In this document: one piece after another, positions 12,333-23,670 of the stretch
How the letters are laid out: every line of letters starts with the position of its first letter
How positions within the stretch are numbered: the stretch's first letter is position 1
DNA from: Cryptomeria japonica
Taxonomy: Eukaryota; Streptophyta; Pinopsida; Cupressales; Cupressaceae
Assembly: GCF_030272615.1 (NCBI RefSeq)
Contig: NC_081414.1
Location: 664,917,938-664,981,937 of the forward strand
Reading direction: 5' to 3'
Length of the DNA stretch: 64,000 nucleotides
Program-made: the position numbers and the translations under genes
The notes under the pieces: generated by a model
The model's input: only the letters and a program-made list of their open reading frames with translations
Databases searched by the model: none
Told to the model about the DNA's origin: nothing

Positions 12333-13439
12333 AAATCTATTCTTTAATTTGTTGTAATGAACTTGGGTAATATTTCAATTAATTTGTTGTTGATCAATTA
12401 CAATGATGCTAAAATTGTAGGAATGAATTACATTTTTTTAAATGTTTTGAATAATATAAATGTCAGTTAGTTTATTGTGCAAATTATTAGGAATAAAATG
12501 AGTTATAATGGTTTAAATTTTTAGTTATTGAAATTAATGTTTATTTAAAATAATTGATGTATAGAAGTTATTATGGTCTTTTTGGTATTTTATTATAATT
12601 GGATTCTCCTATGTTTTGCATTATGAGACCTGGTATTTGCTTTTGGTTCTTGTCTATCAGACTCGAATACTTGGATATGTTGTTTTGATGTATTTTGTTT
12701 TCAAAGGCTCGGACAATGTTTGAGTTCCTATTATGTATGGTTACTATTCATCTTTTAATGTAATGTGATTGGTGTCCTGCATGACTTCTATGCTAGTCAA
12801 TCATTATTTTTTTGCATTATACATCCTTGTTTGTAATCCTGTTCTAGAAAGTAAGTCAACCTTGCTATGGTAGAGGGTTCTTGACTCTTTGTGTTTTTGG
12901 GCTTTGTAGACTCTGTGTTGAATTTCATATTCCTAGGTGCAAGTCAAGGGGGAGTGGCTCTCATTGGGGGTCAAGACCCAAAGTGGTTGCTAGGGTAACT
13001 CAATGAGGGTTTTGTAATAAAGTGGAAATTAAATTAATGAACTTAGGTGGGTAGGTATTTCACATTAATAAGATTAAATTTTGTCTCACTTACTCTTGAA
13101 TTCTTGTATAGGTTTAGGGTAAGTAAATAAGGCTTAGAATGGCATCCACCAATCTTGTCCCTTCGAAAGGCTGGTGTGGTCCACTAGAGTTTGTATGGGG
13201 GTTGGGGGTCAGTAGAGGTTAGCAGGGTAACCCAAGATGGAGGTCAGGACCTAGAGAAGAATCACCAGGGTAACTCATGACAACCTAGTGATGACACTCT
13301 TTCCTATTGCATACGTAGTGGTAACTCATGTTATTTATCTTCCGTGGATTTCTTTGTGCCTCTGGAGATCATTTTTTTTTGTGTGTCTCTTTTTACTATA
13401 CTCTTGTGAGGTTTGTGTAATTCATTTGTATCCTCTTAT
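12333..13439. other. Non-coding sequence left of element 1
   Basis: No gene or known element is recognised. Around 12950-13290 the phrase 'gggtaactca' or 'agggtaaccca' recurs with GGGGGTCA words, suggesting a weak degenerate repeat. Confidence 0.3.
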
Positions 13440-13443
13440 ACTT

Positions 13444-13480
13444 GGGCCAGTGCAAGAAGCTGAATCCACTTTTTGGCCAA
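13444..13480 (+). repeat. Element 1 left terminal inverted repeat
   Basis: It starts GGGCCAGTGCAAG. The inner part, ATCCACTTTTTGGCCA, resembles the inner part of element 2's repeat, TTCCCACTTTTTGCCA. It is preceded by the candidate target duplication ACTT at 13440-13443. The match to the right end is imperfect (best over AGTGCAAG and TTGGC). Confidence 0.55.
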
Positions 13481-14310
13481 AAAGTGGAAGTGTTTTCCCT
13501 GATTTTCAAATTTTGTCTCATTTGAGGTTAAATTTTGAAACACTTGGAGATTGAATCTTGGAAAAATTAAGTAATATAAAAGATATCCCTATGAGTCTAA
13601 TTTCCAAATATGTAGTTTATTTTAATACCCACATAATAAAAAATAACTTTTTGAATGGAGTTCTAAAAACTATGTTTTGTGCCTGTTTCAAAACCATACC
13701 CTGCATGTGTATGACCCACACTTTTTGTCACAATTAAAATTATTTTCTCAAATCATTTTGGGAAATGGTTTGTAACACACTAAAGATTGATGGGCATATA
13801 TTTCTATTTTTTTTAAATTATTATTTTTTAGTTAATTTTTCAATGACCGTAATTATTTTTTAAAAATTTGATGTGTACGACCCACATAATTTGACGTAAA
13901 CTTAACAATGTTTTGTTTTTTTCAAATAGAAAAGATTTTTTTGTAGATTGATGACATACTTTTATTTTTTCAAAAATCATTAAAATAAAAAAGTTATTAA
14001 ATTAACAAAATTAGTTAATATTTCAAGTTTATGGACCCGATTTAGTATAAATTAAATGAAAAATAGTTAAAATAATCAAATTCTAAATAAATCTAAATAT
14101 TTAGAATCTAGACAGTATAATCTGAAATGGGTTTTAATTTTGTATAAAAATTCTCTAATTAGAGGCACATAAACTATTTCAGAAGTTCATATTTGTGCTT
14201 TTGTTCATGGATATTTGAATTTGTAGGTCCATGTCTTAGGTGTGGCCATCCCATGCCTATACAAGACCTAATCTTGAGGCAAGTGATGGGTTGTGGAATC
14301 AACTTCCACA
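13481..14310. other. Non-coding spacer between TIR and motif cluster of element 1
   Basis: About 830 AT-rich bases without open frames. An equivalent spacer of about 770 bases lies at the transposase-side end of element 2 (31999-32769). Words like 'acgacccacataat' recur at 13710 and 13880. Confidence 0.45.
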
Positions 14311-14404
14311 GAACGGGCCCTCGTTTCCGTTCCTTTTTTTAACCGTTGGTTTTAGGAACGAGCTCCCATTTTCAAAATGGTGGCCCATTCCTAAATTACC
14401 GTTA
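14311..14404 (+). promoter_or_regulatory. Subterminal GGGCCC-type motif cluster, left
   Basis: Contains AACGGGCCCTCGTTTCCG, GGAACGAGCTCCC and GGTGGCCC. The same vocabulary (AACGGGCCC, AAACGAGGGCC) occurs at the other end of element 1 (37450-37700) and nowhere in between. Clustered subterminal motifs of this kind are typical transposase-binding regions; that role is inferred. Confidence 0.5.
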
Positions 14405-14571
14405 CTGTAAAAAAAAAGGACATATTGCATCAATTTATTATATTATCATTGGAATCCATACTGACAAACATTTTTTACAACATTTGGAACTACATTTTTT
14501 ATCCTTTTTATGCAAATTTCAGAAGAACTCTGTAAAAAGAAATATTATTTTTTGAAGACGGGTTTGTAAAG

Positions 14572-17500
14572 ATGGGTTCTAAGCAATGTCAAAAGAAACA
14601 AAGGAAGACAATGATAGACGATGAAATTTAAGAACAAAGAGAGAAGGAGGCAAAATGCCAAAGAGATTGAAGATCACAACAACGACAATTGAATAACACT
14701 GAAGCATCTAGTTTAGTGCCTGTTGTAGATGAGACCATTGAAGAGATCATGATGGACGCAAGAAATGTAGAGCCAATCACAGGTATGACTATTGATGCAA
14801 ATGTTCATGTGGATGTGAATCTTGGTATGTTTTTAAATTCCCAAGACTATGATGCTAATCAAATTGCTGATTTAAATGAAGTTGGATGTAAATTTTATAC
14901 ACCAATATGAAAAGAAATAAAAATTAAAAATATTACACCACCCTCTCTGAAAGAAAATAAATGTAATTTGTTTACTATTGATAGCAATGTGCTAGATAAT
15001 CTTAATGGGTTAGTTTCTTCGAGACAAATCAGAACACATGTGAACAGATTATATAAACATTTTTTTTATAATAAAAAGTTAGGATTCCAATGTCAATTAA
15101 TGCTACAATTAATAAAAATGTTAAAAATGCGCAAAGTCGTGAAAAAAAAGGTATTTATGCGAAACCTAAAAGAAACGATGAATCATATAAGCAAGTTGTA
15201 TCTATTGTTGCCAGTGCTATCCATTCTATTGGAAAAACAAGTCGATCTAAAGATAAGAATGTGGCACATAGAGTTATAACAATTGCTATAGTTGACAAAA
15301 CAATTGTTAGTAAAAAAATTTTAAGTGATATAAGTGGCTATTTAAACTTACATCGTAGAACCTTGTCAAGAGAAGCCAAAAGAAGAGACACAATTGAAAT
15401 CGACCCACTAAACCATTGTTGGAGTTTTAATGGTAGACTTCAAAGGTCAGACATAAAATTAAATGATGAAACTAAACAATTAATCACAAAATTTTGGCAT
15501 GATAACACTAGAGTTTCATGAAATGGTAGAGATGTTTTAAAGTTAAGGGTGGGATCAAAAGTTCATGATCCTCATCCAAAACATCTTCTTGACATGACTC
15601 AAACTGAATTCTTTAAAAACTTTAGTGATGAATCTGTGTTAATGAATTTACGAATTAGTCAAAGATCATTTGAAAAATGCAAACCATGGTATGTTAAAAT
15701 CAATAAACAAAGAATATCTTGTTGTTGTAAAACTCATGTTCAGTTTCATTATTATTATGATGTTTTTCAATATATACATTGTATGTTGCATGGTAATGAT
15801 CTTGTGTAGGATTGTGGTGTTTATGTTCCACCTAAAACTATAAAAGATTTTATTGCAAGTCTATTTTGTAAACCACCTAATGAGCAATTATTTCTTTCCA
15901 GTTCATGCATTTATGGCCATTGCAATTTATGTGGGAACTATTCTTTGATAGGTGAATGTTTGCATGAACATGTTTCATCTAAGTTTGGACAAAAAATGGT
16001 TGATGTTAGGAGATTTAAAAATATAGAATACCCTTTAAAGGATGGAAAGATGGGGAAACATTTAGAATTGATTACAAAACATAATAGTGTGAATTCATTT
16101 ATCAGTGAGTTTAAAAATCACATTGTTCCAAAATATGTGAAACATTCCCAACATGTCTGATGGCTTGATGGATGGTTTCGCATGTGCAAGAACACATTTC
16201 CAGTTGGAACAATAGTATCAGTTGTGGATTTTGCAGAAAATTATACTCTAAAACCACAAGAGGAAACTCAATCACAATACTACAACTCAGTGCAAGTGGC
16301 CATATTTGTGCACATTATATATAGACATGACCATGACAGGGCAGAAGATAACAGAAATTTTTTAAGGGAGTATCACTTCTATGTTAGTGACAATCGATTA
16401 CACTCATCAGAGTTTGTTCAGCATTGCTTTAAGGTATTTCATGATAATCTTAAGGAAAGAGAAATTGACATGAAACAACATATGATATGGTCAGATAACT
16501 ACACTGGACAATTCAAAAATGCAAGAATGATTTATTGGCTATGCAGAGTTCACGAAAAAACCAATGTCCAACATTTATGGAGTTTTTTTGAAGCGAAACA
16601 TGGTAAGGGGCAACATGATGGAGCTAGTACCTGTGTAAAAAGAGCTCTTACTAGAGAACAATTGAAATTTGAGCATGTAATGAAATCCAGAGATGCTCAT
16701 GCACTTGTAGATTGGTGTAATTCAAAGTTGTCAAAAGGATCAACTAAGAACTTTGTAATTCGACGTTTCTTTTGGTTGGTAGAGGAAGATAGTATTCCTA
16801 TTCAGCATGATTGTAATACCATAATTGGATCAGCTAAATGGCATTCATTTAAGAGTTATAATTCAAACACATGGACTATATTCACAACTTGCTTTCTTTT
16901 GTCAGTTTTGTGTTTCTGGAGATTGGGAATTTTGTGAGAATAAAGAATGGGTTGAAGAATGGCAACAAAGATCATTGACACCCATAGATGCAAATGATCT
17001 ACATGAAATAACTGATGAAGATATAGATCAGATGTTTGCATCAAATGACTATGATCGCATTTTAGATCTTATACAACAAGATAAAATTGTTTTCGAAATT
17101 TCTTTTGATTTATTTAATAGTACATTTATGAAATCTTACAATGTATATTTTTGTTTTTATATCTCATTAAATGTTAAAATAAAATTGTTGTGTGCATAGG
17201 ACATGTCTATCTTGTTGTTGCACCAGAGGACAATGAAGAGGGGGCAAAGTATTGGTTGGCTCGATGTGTAGAGCTAACCACTCCTTGAGTAGATGATGAT
17301 GGTCATGACTGTCCAACAGGATCTGTGGTTGTTGTTGGCACCTGGCTATGCAAATATCTAACAAGAAATAATGGATTGCCCGCATTTGAAGATTATGAAT
17401 TAGATAAGAAGATTATACATTACATGCATTTAGTAGTGGCAATTAATATACAATTGGATAGATGTCATGGCAGGCCTGCTAATAAACAATTATCGAATCT

Positions 17501-17573
17501 CTCTATGGAAGAGCACGAGATAATTATAGATTCTTTACAAAAGAAAGAGGATGCAAATGGTATAACAAAATGA
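14572..17573 (+). pseudogene. Element 1 transposase, DDE/D type, decayed
   Basis: Homologous from end to end to the transposase of element 2. It starts at ATG 14572 (MGSK, then a basic, glutamine-rich stretch). Landmarks in order: helix-turn-helix-like LHRRTLSREAKRR near 15350; ITKFWHDNTR; a CCCxxH cluster (SCCCKTH, near 15720); C-x4-C-x2-C (CIYGHCNLC, near 15907); VVDFAENY (first Asp, near 16218); IWSDNYTGQFK (second Asp, near 16495); WSFFEAKHGKGQHDGAS (near 16578). In the last block GKGEHDG of element 2 reads GKGQHDG, so the conserved third acid is the Asp or the FFE Glu. In-frame stops lie at 14629, 14668, 14908, 15519, 15807, 16158 and about 17287, with frame changes near 15075 and 16880. 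Only one intron (about 17082-17199, weak donor) is apparent, where element 2 has four. Confidence 0.75.
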
Positions 17574-17599
17574 ATATATACAAGTTATAATTTGAACCC

Positions 17600-18235
17600 T
17601 TAATCCACCTCCCTTTTAAAAGTTGTGATGTATATTTTATATAACATTTTAAATCATGCATCCTAATTATAAAATCTAATCTAGTAATTTTGTTTCAGGT
17701 CTATCACAAGTAGAAGGCATCAATGAAAACCAAGTTATTTGTGCATACTTTATGTTTCATTTTGAATAATTACAAGTAAGTTATTTAGTTTTGTACCCTT
17801 AGGGAAACTCCCTCTGAAGAGTCGTGATGTATGCTTTATGTAGTATTTTAAATCAATTGCATTCTCATTATAAAAACTAATGATCATATGTATATTTTTT
17901 TTTCTAGGTCTCTCAGAGTAGACTTGGCCTCAATGACTACTACTATTTGTGCATACTTTATGTTCTATTTTGAGATATATATCCTTATTATTATAATTTA
18001 AATAGACTATTTTTTATTTTATTTCAGGTCTTCCACATGTACATGGCATCAATGAATACTATTATTTGTGCTTTTATAAATATGTTCAAGGTTAAATTTT
18101 TAAACTTTACTTGAGTAAAGTAATATTCTTGCACTTGAATGTTGAATTATGATTGTGTATTTAATACGATATGGTTTTTTTTGCAGGTCCCTTAGGAGAT
18201 GAAGTCAAAGATTTTAGATAGGTTTGCTTGATTAC
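17600..18235 (+). repeat. Degenerate ~150-180 bp tandem repeats after the transposase gene
   Basis: At least three units contain a polypyrimidine tract, then CAGGTCT or TAGGTCT, then a 'ggcatcaatgaa' word (varied in the second unit) and TATTTGTGCATACTTTATGTT. A last variant at 18180 has GCAGGTCCC. Each unit therefore repeats something that looks like a 3' splice site plus a short exon-like stretch. They may be duplicated terminal exons or 3' UTR of the transposase gene. Confidence 0.6.
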
Positions 18236-19041
18236 ACTTTGTGTAATATACATAAATGAGAGACTATTGGTCAAATTTATGAATGAGATAATTATGTTTT
18301 AATCAATTTCTATTCAATATATTATATATTCTATGGGGTAAATTTAATTTCATACATAGCACACTGGTTCTACTTGTTGGACCCCACCATACCACCTACT
18401 TTGTTCCTTACACTTTGCTCTTATCATCATTGTTATTGAAATGGTAATTATATATTTAAACCTATGTTTTGATACTTTTCTCACAAATCATCATTATTAT
18501 TGTAATGGTAATTATATATTTGATTATATATTTTGTTTATCTATATGATGATTAATACTTTTTAATTTAGTTTAAAATATATTATAATTATAAGATATGT
18601 TTTGATAATTTGGTCTTATCATCATTGTTAGTTCACGATGTACACCTTTATTTTATCTAATCACAAGTTATTTAAATAAAATTCCATAAATAAACTTCAA
18701 GTCTACAGAATCCATATAAAGTTATTTAAGCACAAGTTCCATAAATAAAATTTCAAGTCCACATAATCCATATAATATCTAATCCATATATATCTGGATG
18801 GTAACATGATGAACTCCACATAATATCTAATGTGCATATATATATGTAGTCCAAAATATATATATTATACAATCCTATTATGCAACTATCCATATATATA
18901 AAATATGTGCACATCCAAGATAATATATACAATGTTAAAAAATAAGTACATGTGTAAACAAATACATGTAAAGTCCATAAAAAAATACATCATATAAAAT
19001 AGTATATGTACATCATATAAGAGCCAAATAAACTATAAAAT
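18236..19041. other. AT-rich region between the two convergent genes of element 1
   Basis: Low-complexity TATATA-rich sequence with partial direct repeats: 'atggtaattatatattt' twice near 18440-18520 and 'ccataaataaa' words at 18680-18760. This is the intergenic 3'-3' region. Confidence 0.5.
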
Positions 19042-19459
19042 CTAAGTGCTATCATCAATAACATCTCGTGGTCTCTTCTTCTCAGGCCGTGGACCAGATC
19101 CACCCATCTCATGTTGTACAAGGAAAAAGTAATATTAAAATACTTGATTAATTATTAAAAGATAATCATTTATCAAATACAATTGGAATTCAAAAATTAA
19201 GTTACAAACTTACCATGGTATGTGTGTGCACATCAACTCCAATAACTTATTTTGCATGTACTATACGCTCAGGAGTTGTGTCATCCTATATACAAGATAA
19301 GAAACATGATATAATGAACATGAGCACATACACGTGTTTATTTTTATATTAAATAAAAATGAACTTTTATAATTTGATTAAATAATCATATAATAAAATA
19401 TCACATACATAAGGTTGCCCATCTCCTGTAGCAGTATCTTGTGCACCTTGACATGTATG

Positions 19460-19463
19460 TACA
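19460..19463 (+). repeat. Target site duplication TACA, left
   Basis: TACA immediately precedes GGGTGAATTCAC and is repeated immediately after the right end at 32807-32810. The site lies in an exon of element 1's ORF2, where collapsing to one TACA restores an open frame. Confidence 0.85.
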
Positions 19464-19498
19464 GGGTGAATTCACAAAATTGGTTCCCACTTTTGCCA
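19464..19498 (+). repeat. Element 2 left terminal inverted repeat
   Basis: 35 bases from GGGTGAATTCAC to CTTTTGCCA. Compared with the inverted right end (32770-32806) there are three substitutions and a 2-base length difference in the T run. Confidence 0.9.
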
Positions 19499-19540
19499 AC
19501 GAAAGAATTTGGCGAAAGTGGGAATTTCGGATTTGACAAT

Positions 19541-19696
19541 GTTCGAGCGAAACACAAATGTTCGCTCGGACTGCCCCTGGGAGTCCGAGCGAACCAAACG
19601 GTTCAGCTGGGTTCGAGCGAACACGGTGGTTCGAGTGAACCCATTAAATATCGATATTTTAATGGGTTCGCTCGAACCCCCCATTCGCTCGAACCC
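19541..19696 (+). promoter_or_regulatory. Subterminal GTTCGAGCGAAC motif cluster, left
   Basis: About seven copies of GTTCGAGCGAAC or its inverse GTTCGCTCGAAC, with small changes, occur in 156 bases. Two face each other around a near-perfect palindrome centred on ATATCGATAT (19628-19678), which would form a hairpin of about 50 bases. The same motif, about seven times, appears at the other end (31831-31998). I infer a transposase-binding region. Confidence 0.65.
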
Positions 19697-19699
19697 TTG

Positions 19700-20299
19700 G
19701 CAGTTAGGGTTTTTTTTAAAATTTTATAAATATCGAAAATGACAGTTAAAAGGTCATTGTTACATTTGACTTTTTCTGTCTGGTGGGGGTTGGATCGAAC
19801 CAGTCGTCAGCATCACGTCATCGAGCCTTGTCTGCAGCAGTTAGCATCTTTCTTATTTTAGTTTTCGACCCTTGTTATATCAGGTGCACAAAATAACCCT
19901 TTGTTTGGTTTAATAATGTCTTTTTTTATTAAATTTGTAAATAATTTATTTGTTAATTTAATTTTTTAATTAAATAATTATATATAGTTATTGGTTTTGA
20001 ACATTTTAGAAAAATGTTTGATAATTTATTGTTTTTCATTATTTTAGAAAAATGTTTGATAATTTAATATTTTGATTGAAATGTGTAAATTTGTTTTTAA
20101 AATTACGTAATTGTATAGATGTATATTTTTTTCAACATTTTAAAAAATTGTTATGAAAAACATAGAAAACTACCCTGTAGTAAATCAGATCTTAGAAAAA
20201 CATTAGCAAAAAAAGAAAAACGTTAAAAAAATTAATTTAAATAAACATTAGAAAATTTAGATACCAAATTTAAAAAAATTAGACAAAATAAATTTCCTC
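19700..20299. other. Spacer between motif cluster and satellite of element 2
   Basis: AT-rich from 19900 on, with repeated 'ttttagaaaaatgtttgataattta' words near 20005-20065. No coding signal. Confidence 0.5.
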
Positions 20300-23200
20300 T
20301 ACAATGTGACCTATTTTCACATCCTATTACACGCACAACATGACCCCTTAAGACCACATATGACACTATACGTTCTCTTAGGAGGTCATAGAGGATCACA
20401 TATAATATAATAGTGTACATGTATGACATTCCCTTTAGGATCACATCTAGTGTCCTAAGGGGTCATACGTGGTTCTAAGGGGTCACACGTGTTATAACAC
20501 ATGCGGGACCCCTTAGAATCGCATATGACCCCTTATAAAATTGTAGGGTGAATGACATACCCCTTAGTCCATCAAATAGTGTCTTAACACATACGTGACC
20601 CATTAAAATCGCATATGACCCTTTATAAAATCAATCTTAGTGTGAACGACATATCCCAAAACCCATCACATAGCGTCTTAAGGGGTCGTATGTGGTCCTA
20701 AGGGGTCACGCATGGTTTAACACATGCGTGACACCTTAGTAGGTCACATAGGACCCCTTATAACATCCTACTATACATATGACATTCCCCTTAGGATCAC
20801 ATAGTGTCATAAGGGGTCATATGTGGTTCTGAGGGGTCATGCATTTGTTATAACATATGCATGACCCCTTAGAACTGCATATGACCCCTTATAAAATCCT
20901 AGTGTGAACGACATACCCCTTAGTCCATCACATAGTGTCTTAAGGGGTCCTATGTTGTCCTAAGGGGTCACGCATGCATTAACACATGTGTGGCCCCTTA
21001 GTAGGTCACATATGACCCCTTATAACATCCTACTGTACATATGACATTCCCCTTAGGATCATATAGTGTCCTAAGGCATCATATGTGGTTAGACCCACAT
21101 ATGACCCCTTATAAAATCCTATAACCACATATGACCCCTTATAAAATCCTAGTGTGAACGACATACCCTTTAGTTCATCACATAGCGTCTTAAGGGTCGT
21201 ATGTGGTCCTAGGGGCCACGCATGCATTGACACATACGTGACCCCTTAGTAGGTCACATGTATGACCCCTAATAACATCCTACTGTACATATGACATTTC
21301 CTATGTGTCCTAAGGGGTTGAATATGTGGTCCTAAGGGCTCACGCATGCATTAACACATGCGTGACCCCTTATAGAATCCTAGTGTGAACGACATACCCC
21401 TTAGTCCATCACATACTATCTTAAGGGGTCGTATGTGGTCCTAAGGGGTCAACATGCATTAACACATGCGTGACCCCCTTATAACATCCTACTGTACATA
21501 TGACATTCCCCTTAGGATCATATAGTGTCCTAAGGGGTCATATGTGGTTAGACCCACATATGACCCCTTATAAAATCCTATAACCACATATGACCCCTTA
21601 TAAAATCCTAGTGTGAACGACATACCCCTTAGCCCATCACATAGCGTCTTAAGGGGTCATATGTGGTCCTAAGGGGCCACGCATGCATTGACACATGCGT
21701 GACACCTTAGTAGGTCACATAGGACCCCTTATAACATCCTACTATACATATGACATTCCCCTTAGGATCACATAGTGTCATAAGGGGTCATATGTGGTTC
21801 TGAGGGGTCATGCATTTGTTATAACATATGCATGACCCCTTAGAACTGCATATGACCCCTTATAAAATCCTAGTGTGAACGACATACCCCTTAGTCCATC
21901 ACATAGTGTCTTAAGGGGTCCTATGTTGTCCTAAGGGGTCACGCATGCATTAACACATGTGTGACCCCTTAGTAGGTCACATATGACCCCTTATAACATC
22001 CTACTATACATATGACATTCCCCTTAGGATCATATATCCCACATATGACCCCTTAGGACACTATATGATCCTAAGGGGAATGTCATATGTACAGTAGGAT
22101 GTTATAAGGGGTCATATGTGACCTACTAAGGGGTCACACATGTGTTAATGCATGTGTGACCCCTTAGGACAACATATGACCCCTTAGGATCATATAGTGT
22201 CCTAAGGGGTCATATGTTGTCCTAAGGGGTCACACATGCATTAACACATGTGTGACCCCTTAGTAGGTCACATATGACCCCTTATAACATCCTACTGTAC
22301 ATATGACATTCCCCTTAGGATCATATAGTGTCCTAAGGGGTCATATGTGGTTAGACCCACATATGACCCCTTATAAAATCCTATAACCACATATGACACC
22401 TTATAAAATCCTAGTGTGAACGACATACCCTTTAGTTCATCACATAGCGTCTTAAGGGTCGTATGTGGTCCTAGGGGCCACGCATGCATTGACACATACG
22501 TGACCCCTTAGTAGGTCACATGTATGACCCCTAATAACATCCTACTGTACATATGACATTTCCTATGTGTCCTAAGGGGTTGAATATGTGGTCCTAAGGG
22601 CTCACACATGCATTAACACATGCGTGACCCCTTATAACATCCTATTGTACATATGACATTCCCCTTAGGATCATATAGTGTCCTAAGGGGTCATATGTGG
22701 TTAGACCCACATATGACCCCTTATAAAATCCTATAACCACATATGACCCCTTATAAAATCCTAGTGTGAACGACATACCCCTTAGTTCATCACATAGCGT
22801 CTTAAGGGGTCATATGTGGTCCTAGGGGGCCACGCATGCATTGACACATACGTGACCCCTTAGTAGGTCACACATGACCCCTAATAACATCCTACTGTAC
22901 ATATGAAATTTCCTATGTGTCCTAAGGGGTTGAATATGTGGTCCTAAGGGCTCACGCATGCATTAACACATGCGTGACCCTTTATAGAATCCTAGTGTGA
23001 ACGACATACCCCTTAGTCCATCACATACTATCTTAAGGGGTCGTATGTGGTCCTAAGGGGTCAACATGCATTAACACATGCGTGACCCCTTATAACATCC
23101 TACTGTACATATGACATTCCCCTTAGGATCATATAGTGTCCTAAGGGGTCATATGTGGTTAGACCCACATATGACCCCTTATAACATCCTACTGTACATA

Positions 23201-23335
23201 TGACATTCCCCTTAGGATCATATAGTGTCCTAACGGGTCATATGTGGTTAGACCCACATATGACCCCTTATAACATCCTACTATACATATGACATTCCCC
23301 TTAGGATCATATAGTGTCCTAACATACATATGACG
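20300..23335. repeat. Palindromic satellite array of element 2
   Basis: About 3 kb built from CCTAAGGGGTCATATG and its inverse CATATGACCCCTTAGG, spaced 20-40 bases and joined into higher units. The units hold dyads such as AAGGGGTCACGCATGC facing GCGTGACCCCTTA. Large blocks are duplicated inside: about 20727-21010 recurs at about 21697-21965, and 21030-21233 recurs at 22292-22495 with almost no change. Around 22030-22150 a block is inverted relative to its neighbours. It lies just upstream of ORF2, as does a different palindromic array in element 1. The short open frames in it are artefacts. Confidence 0.9.
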
Positions 23336-23399
23336 TGTTAGATCTCTCTATTCTTGAATTTTTTATGTATGTCAAAGATTTAAATATGTACATGTACAT

Positions 23400-23635
23400 T
23401 AGATCTCTCTATCTCTCTGAAATATATGTTATCTCTAGATCTGAAATATATGAACTCTCTCTCTCTCTCACTGAAATATTTGAAATTTTTACATGTATTT
23501 TTTGAAAATGAAAATGATCTCTCTCTCTCTGTCATGAAGATTTATATGTATATAATCTCTCTCTCTCTCTCTCTCTCTCATGAAAATGATCTCTCTCTCT
23601 CTCTCATGAAAATGATCTCTCTCTCTCTGCTTACG
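23400..23635 (+). repeat. (CT)n microsatellite blocks
   Basis: Several CTCTCTCT runs (near 23456, 23520, 23565 and 23590-23630) alternate with a short 'tcatgaaaatgat' unit. It sits in the presumed promoter or 5' leader of ORF2, about 40-270 bases before its ATG. Confidence 0.9.
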
Positions 23636-23670
23636 TATTTATTTTAACTTTATGACATGTACCTAGATAG

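Noticed and set aside
11521-12357. Frames such as MWGGSNHRPWGDS with internal repeats
   Set aside because: They follow the hairpin repeat in every frame and strand; not a protein signal.
12950-13290. Possible coding or structured RNA in the GGGGGTCA-rich stretch
   Set aside because: No open frame, no cloverleaf and no clear repeat boundaries; too weak to annotate beyond a note.
16182-16937. Treating the 251-codon frame as a complete gene
   Set aside because: It is the catalytic part of the longer, stop-ridden element 1 transposase; sequence on both sides aligns with element 2's protein.
21030-22495. Two nearly identical 67-codon frames on the minus strand
   Set aside because: They are the same satellite block duplicated; the peptide simply spells the repeat and lies in non-coding array.
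20300-23335. CRISPR-like appearance of regularly spaced palindromic repeats
   Set aside because: Spacers are themselves repeated, spacing is irregular, there are no cas genes, and the sequence is from a plant. It is a satellite.
23426-23647. Frame rich in Ser-Leu repeats before ORF2
   Set aside because: Translation of a (CT)n microsatellite.
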